Below, in pieces: positions 26,301 to 35,060 of a stretch of DNA of 64,000 nucleotides (position 1 is the stretch's first letter; each line of letters starts with the position of its first letter). The notes under the pieces are model-generated. The model worked only from the letters and a program-made list of their open reading frames with translations. It was not told the DNA's origin and did not search any database. Made by a program: the position numbers and the translations under genes. This DNA is from Temnothorax longispinosus. Lineage: Eukaryota > Arthropoda > Insecta > Hymenoptera > Formicidae. The stretch lies in assembly GCF_030848805.1 (NCBI RefSeq), contig NC_092366.1:9046496-9110495 (forward strand), given 5' to 3'.

Positions 26301-28056
26301 TAGAGTGGACTTTCTGGGACATTAAATTTTTTTACTGTGTAGAATCATCTCGCTTTAAAAAAAAAAACTGGAATATTTTAACAATATCTCAATAATTTAA
26401 TAATAATGTCTTAATGTTCTTCCTTGACGAAAAAAAATATCCTTTACTCACACATTAGAAAAGTAAAGGATAATTTTTATTTTAAATTCCAAGATATCCT
26501 ATAAAATATCCTACAATTTTAATCTCTCATATATAGAGTACAAAAGAAACGTAAAGAATACTCGAGTAGCTCGATAGGATAGGAGACTAACATTAAACTT
26601 AAACTATATCGATATATTTCTCTTATCATAGACCAGAAATACATTTAAATTTCGTGGACCATGTGGTGGGTAATCAATCCGACAAACAGATGGAACCCGT
26701 TGCGAAATGGTATGTAGATTTATTTACGTGTGAACGTAAACATGTTTATGCTAATGAGAAGTCATATATAATTCAGTGCATTTTTCTCTCGATTTTAAAT
26801 AATAATTAAAAGCAGCATTTGTTACAATTCATTAGTGATACAGTAATTGAGTACATTAATATATTAAAATAGTATATAGAATAAAATGCGTAATAAAGTT
26901 TACGTTACACTCTCATCGAATCACAGATAAACATTCAAAATTTTTGCCGTAGGTAAAATATTCTTACGCTAAAAAATAGAATATTAAATTAAATGAAGAT
27001 TTCTCTCTTTTTTTTCTCTCTTAGGTACGAGGAATGTTTACAGTTTCATAGATTCTGGTCAGTCGACGACACGCAGCTGCACACGGAATATTCCGCGCTA
27101 CGATCCATCGTGATGACGAACTGGGAGGAGACTGTAAAGATGCCGATCAACGAGCCCGCGTCAGGGAAGAAACGCTCCCAAATCCAGGAATTCGTCGAAT
27201 ACTACGGCGGCGCCGGCGTGCAACATATTGCCCTCAATACCAGTGACATTATTGCAGCGGTAAGTAATTGAGTGTTCTAATTGCATTTGTGCGTAACGTG
27301 TCCTACAAGACACGACTATGCAGTATAGTAGCAACTTTAAAAAAACTAGCTTTTTGGTCACAAAATGGTCTCTTAACATTTTTATTCTGATTTTTAATAA
27401 TTAATAATAATTGACATATAGTTTCGATGTTTTTAATTTATTAAATTAAGATATTTTCTAGGAAATGTCGCGCGCTCGCAATAAGTTCCTCCGCACATTC
27501 ATTCTCACGCTCCATTTTTGCAGATAACGAATCTGCGTGCCAGAGGGATGGAGTTTCTGGACGTGCCCGATAGTTATTACGACATGCTCAGAAACCGCCT
27601 GGAAGCCAGTGGCACGAAAATCGTGGAGGACTTGGATATACTACAGGTACCTTTATTGATAGTGAATTAGAACTCTGGTACAAGTTGTAACGCGTTTACT
27701 GTTAATTCGATTGCGTTATCGCTTTGCAGAAATTAAAGATATTAATAGACTACGACGAAAACGGATATCTTCTACAAATATTCACGAAAAATATGCAAGA
27801 CCGACCGACGCTGTTCATAGAAGTCATACAGAGGCGCAACCATAACGTAAGTATTGAAAAAAGGTTGTAGAATCTAATTTTACATCTACGATCTTTACAA
27901 AATTTACTAACACCTAAAAACTCGAGAAATATCAACTAGTATTTAAATAATCGTAAATTTAATTTGTCATTTCTTCTTTAGGGTTTCGGCGCCGGCAATT
28001 TCCAGGCGTTGTTCGAAGCGATCGAATTGGAGCAAGCAAAACGTGGAAATCTGTAG
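23394..28056 (+). CDS. HPD: 4-hydroxyphenylpyruvate dioxygenase
   Basis: This non-haem iron enzyme converts 4-hydroxyphenylpyruvate to homogentisate, the second step of tyrosine breakdown, in the cytosol. Twelve exons join in phase: 23394-23396 (ATG alone), 23584-23610, 23760-23822, 25253-25357, 25554-25679, 25889-25978, 26062-26162, 26632-26709, 27025-27259, 27524-27646, 27730-27846 and 27982-28056. The product has 380 residues, the usual length for animal HPD. The N-terminal vicinal-oxygen-chelate half begins SFDHIKFWVGNAKQ. The catalytic C-terminal half supplies iron ligands in LNFVDHVVG (first His), GVQHIALNT (second His) and FIEVIQRRN (Glu). The GFGAGNF motif closes the active site. The acceptor at 25888 has a weak pyrimidine tract and is the least certain border. 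HPD converges tail-to-tail with NTF2. Confidence 0.96.
23998..24310. repeat. AGAGTGA/TCACTCT-rich palindromic repeat in HPD intron 3
   Basis: About 300 bases contain repeated AGAGTGA and its complement, often back to back, as in AGAGTGAAAAATTTCACTCT and GAGTGAAAAATTCACTC. Spacing is irregular. Such subterminal motif density suggests a non-autonomous DNA transposon, but I could not define its ends. Confidence 0.5.
26212..26341. mobile_element. Tc1/mariner-type miniature element in HPD intron
   Basis: TA flanks both ends (26212-26213 and 26340-26341). The arms start CACTGTAAAAAATTTAATG and continue through CCCAGAAAGTCCACTC, with the mirror image on the right, leaving only a short loop. A TA duplication with near-perfect long arms is typical of mariner-derived miniature elements. 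It interrupts the intron after the exon ending at 26162. Confidence 0.8.
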
Positions 28057-28944
28057 AATATCAACATTGCCGCTGATATATTTGAAAAATTGAAACCGTT
28101 AGCCGGCAGTTAAAGTAATCCTATAAAAGAGTGAAGCATGAGTATCTTTGTACTTAATTGTGTATTGTTCTACTTATATAATGAGATATCACATTAAAAA
28201 GTATATTATACATATAAAATCTGCCCCGAGATTTATTCAGCACCATCTATCCTGATACATATCACTATTGTTAATAATTCGTTCACATTATAATAGAGCT
28301 GTATGTTTTGTCGCGACCGAAGAAAATGTCAAGGTTTTTACGTTTCCCTCTGTGGAATAGATAATCAACTTGTCCGATTAATTCCGTATTCTTGTATTTA
28401 ATGGCCAACATTTTTTTTCGTATTACAAAAATACACAGCATTTTAAATGTAAAATATGTTACAATACATTTCAAAGCGTAGTAATGCAAAGATATTACCT
28501 GCCGTCAAAAATTAAACTCTCTCGATCAATGAGATATCTATGTGTGCACGTTGTGCTAGTACGTATGTAACTAAGAAATGTAAATTTCGAACAACATATA
28601 TACATATATATATATATATATATCTGTGTGTATACATATATATCTATATATATATATTGTACAGAGAAAAGCGACGAAATTACTTAAAACTGTGATATCA
28701 GATGTTTCTCGATTCATTTTTTTTTATCGTGGCCAAGATATAAGCGGAGAGATATTCTTCATATAAAATGTAATATTATCTATAGAAAGAACAGGGATAG
28801 GGATAGGTAGGATGTGGTCGTGACGAGAGGGTTATTGATGAGATTAGGTGGCTCACTTATTAATCGCGATCTCCAGGGCATCCGGTCGCTCGACAACCTG
28901 TCTGCTCACACGCTCATCGCGAAAATCAGCACGATCTTCCTCGT
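28057..28944. other. Converging 3' untranslated sequence of HPD and NTF2
   Basis: HPD (+) stops at 28056 and the distal NTF2 exon (-) stops at 28945, so their 3' regions face each other. ATTAAA at 28193 is a possible HPD signal. TTTATT at 28232, read on the - strand as AATAAA, is a possible NTF2 signal. If both are used, the two transcripts end almost back to back. A TA-rich microsatellite fills about 28596-28660. Confidence 0.4.
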
Positions 28945-29058
28945 TCATGCGCTATCATGAATGTTAAGGCGAAAGATATCGTGCTGACAGTAGTATGAAT
29001 TACCCATTGGCTTCAACACAAAACATTGCGAGAAGGCGTGTGGGGGATCCTCGTCTGC
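28945..29058 (-). CDS. Ntf-2: Alternative (distal) last exon of NTF2
   Basis: The sequence opens after a clear acceptor (TTTAATTACAG) and encodes 37 residues plus TGA, in the same phase as the proximal exon. It reads ADEDPPHAFSQCFVLKP at the start and QHDIFRLNIHDSA at the end. Its proximal partner starts TDEDQPHAYIQTFILKP and ends QHDIFRLALHDTV. Both exons are 114 bp, neither carries a disabling change, and both keep the HDIFRL core. The distal form, with PPHAFSQ and LNIH, looks closer to fly NTF2. This is most simply a tandem exon duplication giving mutually exclusive C-termini, chosen by splice and polyadenylation site. Confidence 0.88.
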   Translation of the reverse strand, partial: ADEDPPHAFSQCFVLKPMGNSYYCQHDIFRLNIHDSA

Positions 29059-31997
29059 CTGTAATTAAACGCAAGCAATATATTACATATAACAATATGT
29101 GTTAAGTAGCACTTAATAATAAAATAATATTGATGTTAATGTTAATTACATTAATTATTGAAGTATTATATGGTTCACACATTTAATGTTAAAAATACAG
29201 AAATAAGTCTTTAAATGTTACTCCACATTATGATTTAATCATTGTTCCAATTTGTTCAGCAATTTATTCTTGTATCAAACTATCTACTCGTAACGCGTCG
29301 AATTAAATCAGTGATCCCAGACTCGTAAATTTGTATTTCACAGAAGTCGGCTACTTGTGGCTCGTGGCTTGCGTCTGAGATCTCCGAATTAGATACATTT
29401 CATGGATATCTCTACTCCATATAACATGAAATGTATAAATAACGTTAATATAATTGCCTCGCATTATTTTATAACGTAATCATTTTAGATTAAATAAAAT
29501 ATACGTTTTCTTTTTAAAGCAAGATACATTAATGAAAAGATAAAATTGCAAAGAGAAATATTAATTAAAAATAAAAATAAATAGCAAACGTATTGAAAAA
29601 AAATATCAAGCTGCGAATTAAAGCAATCGCAGAAAATGTTAATAAAATTTTCAAGTTATCACAATCACAATTAATCTTAAACATAACAGATTTTTAGCAC
29701 AGCCTATAGAGATGTGGAGATAAGTTACTGAGTTCTATTGGTCCAGAAATTTTGTGCTGAATCAAGATAAAAAAACGAAAGCGATATGCAGCGAATACAT
29801 GATGCAAAACATCGGACAAGGCTTGCCTGTTAACACGGTACACAGAGCAACGAAGAAGATTTTGCGGTACCTGATACCTAAACCGTGTCGTGTAACGCAA
29901 GTCTGAAGATGTCGTGTTGCACGTAAAAACTGGTACCGATCGGCTTCAGGATAAATGTCTGGATGTACGCGTGAGGTTGATCTTCGTCAGTCTGCACGAT
30001 CATCAATAATCGTTGAATAGTTTTCTTTTTAATTTGAGGTATCGATGAAACCCGCTTACTACAGAGAACTTATTTCCCGTCTATAATTCCTACCTATAGG
30101 TTCTATTCTATTTCCGTCTATGGGCCTTGGTACATAGAAAAACTTAAGCAGTAAGAAATCAACAGTATGGATTCGCTACCGCTTAGGGCCGTGCCTTAAG
30201 TTCTTGACTGTGATTGGCTGATTTGCTTACTGCTTGGGTTTTACTGCTTAAGTTTTTCTATGTGCCAAGGCCTTATATTTCCCATATGTTAAAATCAGTC
30301 TTATTCAAGAAAGTCTATAATTCTAATAGATACACCATATCTAGTATTAACTTATTTTTGTACAAATACGTGTGCAAAAATCAAGCTTACAGAATCGTTA
30401 AAAATTGAGAATTAAATTACTGAACTGATTGGTTTAGTATAAAACATAAATCTTACATATGCTTTAAAATATAAAATTTTAGTATTTTTAAAAATAATTT
30501 TATTACTTTTTATCACAATTCAACTTAACATTGCCTTCATTAGATAATTAATTGCATTTTGTCGCATTAAACGCTTTTTAATGAATATTTCTTTGTTACT
30601 AACTGTGGTTTCCTTACCTGCAACCTTCCTAATACATTAATGAGAACTCCGCCATCAAACATCGGTTGCGAATCAATCGCTGTTATTATCCGATTTATTT
30701 TTTGAAAGGATAGGCTCTGGAAAAGAAAATAAAATTAATATAATAGCGTATTACTTTTCATATGCCAATTTTTTAAAATCAAATTTACAATAATAATAGT
30801 GAAATAAGATTAAAATATAAAGATTGACCAAGTACAAGCCAAACATATTTGATAAAATGTAAATACAAAATCTAACGTACAACAAATATCTTGCATACAA
30901 ATATTATATATACATATATCTTATATCTAGATTCTATCGTCTCTGTCTAGCTCCATCTTTGATTTCATCTACTTTAATTTTAGAATTCTTAAACTTCATG
31001 ATACTTTTAAGTCAGAATATAACCTTTCTATTTACAAATAGACCAGTTAGAGATGTCGAATAAGTTTCTAGAGATTCTCTCTAGTAATAAACTCTCAGAG
31101 TTTAAACTACTCCGAAAAAATAAAAATATAAACATCATATTAAAAGTATATTAATCCTCTTTCTGTATACGTGGGTCTATGGCGTCTGAGCCAAAATGAT
31201 ATCTTCGTATCTGTAAAACTTGTAAGCTTGACAGAAAATGTTAAATAAGCGATATTTATCAAAATGACTATAAAATTGTCAACTACAATATAGATAGATA
31301 TTTTGTAAAACTTCAGATTTTTAAAAAATACTTTAAGAAAAATACTTAAAAAAAAGCGCCAAACGTAACAGACCTACGTATACACTCCGAGGATGCAAAA
31401 AAACATATAGACAGAGGGTTAAACACTAATAATCTTCTATACAATCTCCTACGAAAAAAGCTATGAAGATTATCATCTTCTATGAAGAGACCATTTCTTT
31501 GAACATATAAATTCCTCTTGGATCCTACTAATGCTGCGACTCAGATGATCAATGATCCACTAGTAAGAATAGACTAGTTGCAAGGGCACTTTTTCGAAAG
31601 CCCGAAAGAAAAAAGATACCTCTCGCATGACGGATTTGGATACAAATATGTGGATGTGAGGTACTGCAACCGCATTCATTTCAGATCGGCGGAAGGAAAC
31701 TTTACTCACAGTTAACTTTTCCATGATTTTGATAGCGCCTTGTATCTGCAAGCCCTCGAACGTCATGAAGGATGTCTCCGCCTGCAAAAAAGGTTATGTC
31801 AGTCGGTCGCGAGGCCGGGCGAGGAAATCACGCGAGGGAGAATTGCGAGACGGGACTGGTCCCATGAACTGGTCGAGGGATCGTCTTACATTGTACATGT
31901 TTATGAGGTTCGGCCTCTGCGTCGGATCGTCGAACATCGCGTAATATTGTTGGACGAAACCCTTGCCGATCGCCTCGTACGGCACGTTCATCGCCAT
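28945..31997 (-). CDS. Ntf-2: Nuclear transport factor 2 (Ran-GDP importer)
   Basis: NTF2 is a small homodimer that binds RanGDP and FG nucleoporins and returns Ran to the nucleus. Minus-strand exons in order are 31997-31890, 31781-31710, 30716-30618 and 29991-29878, giving 130 residues with the proximal last exon. Visible landmarks are YEAIGKGFVQQYYAMFDDP, then SFMTFEGLQIQGA, then ITAIDSQPMFDGGVL and VLGRLQ. The last exon ends QHDIFRLALHDTV. An alternative last exon of the same length and phase lies at 29058-28945 and replaces the final 37 residues. ATG at 31997 is preferred because a second Met follows at position 3, as expected for fly-like NTF2, and the upstream codons are unlike the family. 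The start region is CpG-rich. Confidence 0.95.
29059..29877 (-). other. Proximal NTF2 3' untranslated region and intron sequence
   Basis: This stretch separates the two alternative last exons. TTTATT at 29263 (AATAAA on the - strand) could end transcripts that use the proximal exon. No other coding sequence was recognised. Confidence 0.4.
30123..30272. mobile_element. Miniature inverted-repeat element in NTF2 intron
   Basis: GGCCTTGGTACATAGAAAAA with CTTAAGCAGTAA at the left is mirrored by GCTTAAGTTTTTCTATGTGC and CAAGGCC at the right. It is about 150 bp, non-coding, in the intron before the proximal last exon. Confidence 0.75.
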
Positions 31998-32410
31998 GGT
32001 GCTGTGCAACGGCCCCGACCGACAATTGCGACCGGCGAAATGGCGATACGGCGAAAGTCAGACACGCCGATTATCACGCGACTGCTCCACCGCCTCCTTC
32101 TTGCCTCCGGGTGCTCCACGCACGTTCCGTCTCGACCTTGGGCCCTACAGTTTCCTACGAGCGCGAAGCGCCGTGCGACATCCCTCGTGCCGTATATACG
32201 AGTAGGAAACGAGCGATCGCGCGGCGCGCGGACTTCTCTCGCGATACATCGAGATCGAGGACCGCAGGGAACTTCTCGAACGTTCGGCGGCAACTGCACT
32301 CCTCGACACTCTCGCGCGCTCTTTGCACTCTGCGCGCCGCGCAGAACGCGCACTCGTCTCGCTTCAAGTCGTGGAAAGTGCAAACGGTCCAAACGATCAG
32401 CTGTGTGCGC
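31998..32410 (-). promoter_or_regulatory. CpG-rich NTF2 promoter and 5' untranslated region
   Basis: A GC- and CpG-rich block sits directly upstream of the NTF2 start and ends abruptly where the transposon cluster begins near 32412. Open frames run through it on both strands but resemble nothing, as is usual for GC-rich promoter DNA. Overlap with the untranslated first exon is likely. Confidence 0.55.
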
Positions 32411-32412
32411 GT

Positions 32413-32808
32413 TTAAAGCGGGGAGCACACACTTCTGCACAACGCATAATACGTAAGCATAAGAAAATTGATTGGTCTATTTTCTTATGCACATGTGTAT
32501 GGGCCCGGACACACACTTCTGCACAACGCATAATGCGTAAGCATAAGAAAATTGATTGGTCTATTTCTTTATGCACATGTGTATGGGCCCGGACACACAC
32601 TTCTGCACAACGCATAATGCGTAAGCATAAGAAAATTGATTGGTCTATTTCCTTATGCATATGTGTATGGACCAATCAATTTTCTTATGCTTACGCCAGC
32701 TTACGCATTATGCGTTGTGCAGAAGTGTGTGCTCCCCGCTTATGGATCAATAAATTTTCTTATGCTTACGCATTATGCGTTATGCAGAAGTGTGTGCTCC
32801 CCGCTTTA
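32413..32808. mobile_element. Inverted-repeat element with internal 84-bp tandem array
   Basis: The ends are TAAAGCGGGGAGCACACACT and its complement. The left side holds three copies of an 84-bp unit (starting near 32418, 32501 and 32585) built from CTTCTGCACAACGCATAA, GTAAGCATAAGAAAATTGAT and TGGTCTATTT. The right side holds two inverted partial units. The long open frame through the tandem units is a by-product of a period divisible by three. Confidence 0.8.
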
Positions 32809-32809
32809 G

Positions 32810-33076
32810 GGCAGGGCACGAACATTGCCGTAGCGTCTTACGCCTTACGTAAGAATCTTGCGTTACGCGACACGCAAGCCAATCTTACGGCAACGCACGA
32901 AGAAAAGCGCAACATAACGTACGTAACATCACAGATTTCTATTAATCTGTGGTAACATAAGACTAATTACGTTACGTTCTTCTTTGTGCGTTGCCGTAAG
33001 ATTGGCTTGCGTGTCGCGTAACGCAAGATTCTCACGTAAGGCGTAAGACGCTACGGCAATGTTCGTGCCCTGGCCC
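32810..33076. mobile_element. Long-arm miniature element abutting the previous one
   Basis: GGGCAGGGCACGAACATTGC and the following CGTAGCGTCTTACGCC are mirrored at the right end in near-perfect arms of about 120 bp. The middle AACATCACAGATTTCTATTA separates the arms. It is non-coding. Confidence 0.8.
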
Positions 33077-33098
33077 TAGAGCCGTCTTACGCCACCTT

Positions 33099-33280
33099 AA
33101 GGCCTTCACACATAAAATGTCGTAAGGACGTAAAACGTAGGCGTAAGAAAATCGATCAATCCCAATCAAGTATTTCCCCCTACTGTGGTTACGGACAGCA
33201 CAATATTTGATTGGGATTGGTCGATTTTCTTACGCTTACGTTTTACGTTCTTACGCGATTTTATGTGTGAAGGCCTTTAT
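33099..33280. mobile_element. Miniature inverted-repeat element
   Basis: AAGGCCTTCACACATAAAAT and GTAAGAAAATCGATCAATCC in the left arm have mirrored partners up to GAAGGCCTT on the right. The loop is about 40 bases. Confidence 0.8.
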
Positions 33281-33413
33281 GGTTATTCTATATAGAAGTC
33301 GTAGTCGTGAGTTGTAAGAAATTGACCAATCACAGATTGAATATTCTCCTCAACTTCGAATGTGATTGGTCAATTTCTTACAACTCACGACTACGACTTC
33401 TATGTAGAATAAC
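33281..33413. mobile_element. Miniature inverted-repeat element
   Basis: GGTTATTCTATATAGAAGTC, then GTAGTCGTGAGTTGTAAGAA and ATTGACCAATCACA, is mirrored almost perfectly to 33413. The ATTGACCAATCA core recurs in the element at 34142. Confidence 0.8.
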
Positions 33414-33494
33414 CTTTACGTGAGAATTGCCTTACGCCACACGTAAGCCAAACGTACGGTAATGTAACGTAACATATCATACGTTACATGCGTT

Positions 33495-33927
33495 CCCTGG
33501 CGGAAATATTTCTACAAAATTTAAAAAACTATAAAATATAATTGCCAGAATCTATTAAATTCTACATGAATTTAAGAAGTACTACAAAATCCTACATGAA
33601 AATGCTAGAATTGGAACACTTTTGTAAATTTTTGTAGTATTTTACAAGTATATAAGCAGATGTTTTAATTTTTTAAGATTTTGTTTCTTTTTAAATTTTT
33701 AAAATTTGTAGATCTTTGTACTATTTTTTATAAACTGTAGTTTTTCATAAAATACTACTTGCAATAATTTCTTGATTTGAGAACATTGTAATTTGTGGTA
33801 CTATTTCGTAGATATTTCTACAAAAAATAACCATTTCTACAAAAAATTAAATATTTCAACAAAAATGTACAAATTTCTATTTCTAGTTAAATTTTGTAGT
33901 TATTCATAGAAATTTTTTCCGCCAGGG
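33495..33927. mobile_element. CCCTGGCGGAAA-ended element nested in host element
   Basis: It begins CCCTGGCGGAAATATTTCTA and ends with AGAAATTTTTTCCGCCAGGG. The interior is AT-rich with many CTACAAAA and TTTTGTAG motifs. Related TTTGTAGTATTTT sequence appears near 60720. Class unknown. Confidence 0.7.
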
Positions 33928-33981
33928 TTACGTTACGTTTTTCTATGTGCGTTGCCGTACGTTTGGTACGTGTCGCGTAAA

Positions 33982-34138
33982 GGCCCGGTCTACAATCAGT
34001 CGTATGTCGGAGTCGGATGTCGCAACGTAGCCGATGGTCAATGAGATAATTTCTTTTTCGGAAACGAATTTTCCTCATTGGACCATCGGCTACGTTCCGA
34101 CATCCGACTCCGACATACGATTGATTGTAGACCGGGCC
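33982..34138. mobile_element. GGCCCGGTCTACAAT-ended miniature element, copy 1
   Basis: GGCCCGGTCTACAATCAGTC is mirrored by the right end (GATTGTAGACCGGGCC). TATGTCGGAGTCGGATGTCG extends the arm. It lies directly beside a second element with the same termini. Confidence 0.8.
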
Positions 34139-34141
34139 TAA

Positions 34142-34288
34142 GGCCCGGTCTACAATGAATGTCGGAAGTCGGAGTCGTAAGAAATTGACCAATCATAATC
34201 TATTATTCTCCTTGTGGTCGAAGAATAATGAACTGTGATTGGTCAATTTCTGACGACTCCGACTTCCGACATCCATTGTAGACCGGGC
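34142..34288. mobile_element. GGCCCGGTCTACAAT-ended miniature element, copy 2
   Basis: This has the same ends as the element at 33982, but its interior carries GTAAGAAATTGACCAATCA, shared with the element at 33281. Two subfamilies with one terminal sequence lie back to back. Confidence 0.8.
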
Positions 34289-34440
34289 ATAAGGCAATTC
34301 TCACGTAAGGTGGTGTAAGACGCTACGGCAATTTTTTTCAAAATTATTTTTGCTTTGGTAATTCTTCAGTTTTTTATATCCTTTTACTAACGTTTGAAAG
34401 AGAATTGTGTTGAAGATTGTTTTCGGTAATTATATAGTTT

Positions 34441-34746
34441 AGGGCCGATATCACAGTCTCCGATTAACGTGATCCTCCGATTAAACTCACTCTTCGTCTC
34501 TTTCTAGGGGGACAGTTAGGCTGGTTTCACATGGGGCGTAAGATGCGTATGCGTAACTTGCGTCAGCCAATCAAATCGTCTCAGTATTTAATCGTATCAT
34601 ACGCGTATAGTAGCTGAGATGATTTGATTGGTTCACGCAAGTTACGCATACGCATCTTACGCCCCATGTGAAACCAGCCTTAGAAAGAGATGCAGAGTGA
34701 GTTTAATCGGAGGATCACGTTAATTGGAGACTGTGATATCGGCCCT
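34441..34746. mobile_element. AGGGCCGATATCACAG-ended element containing a second element
   Basis: The outer arms AGGGCCGATATCACAGTCTC and their mirror (ending GTGATATCGGCCCT) enclose 34518-34682. The inner element has arms GCTGGTTTCACATGGGGCGT and its mirror. AAACTCAC TCTTCGTCTCTTTCTA before the inner element pairs with TAGAAAGAGATGCAGAGTGA after it, so the insertion lies near the tip of the outer hairpin. Confidence 0.8.
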
Positions 34747-34939
34747 TGAGGGGCCGATCCTATCTCTCACCTCAAATATCGATGAAATTATGCTCAATCG
34801 ACGCGTTTTTGCACGAAACGAAAGAATCTGGCAGAAAAAAGTGTCGCTCTGCCCTGCGACGCGAGATATTAAACGTTAAAGTTGACAGGAATCAATTTAT
34901 GATTCCTGTCGTACCGACAAGATGTAATAGATGTATACT

Positions 34940-35060
34940 ACGTTTACGCGAGCGTTACTTCTGTAGTAACTTACTATAATTCACTCGTTTACGCGGAGTA
35001 AATTATCGTAAGTTACTATTAAAATCCCGTTTACGCGAAGAAAAATCCCGTTTACGCGAA
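34940..35060. repeat. Short tandem TTTACGCGA repeats
   Basis: GTTTACGCGAG, GTTTACGCGGAG and two adjacent CCCGTTTACGCGAAG units occur with AATTATCGTAA in between. This may be the subterminal part of a transposon whose other end was not recognised. Confidence 0.5.

Larger units (their letters stand above)
33417..34308. mobile_element. Host miniature element split by three later insertions
   Basis: The left part (33417-33494, TTACGTGAGAATTGCCTTAC onward) pairs with right fragments at 33928-33981 and 34289-34308 (AAGGCAATTCTCACGTAA). The elements at 33495, 33982 and 34142 interrupt the right arm, which gives an order of insertion. Its sequence is related to the element at 32810. Confidence 0.65.

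Noticed and set aside
31740..32456. Open frames of up to 238 codons on the + strand over the NTF2 start
   Set aside because: They are antisense to NTF2 coding sequence and its CpG-rich upstream region, and several overlapping frames are open at once.
32418..32690. Regular direct repeats resembling a CRISPR-like array
   Set aside because: The units are 84 bp with no unique spacers, and the host is a eukaryote. They are tandem copies within a transposon.
32323..32955. Open frame of 210 codons with repeated KHKKIDWSI-type peptides
   Set aside because: It runs through the 84-bp tandem units of a transposon; the period is a multiple of three, which copies the same codons. The mirror frame on the other strand is equally open. 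No homology is seen.
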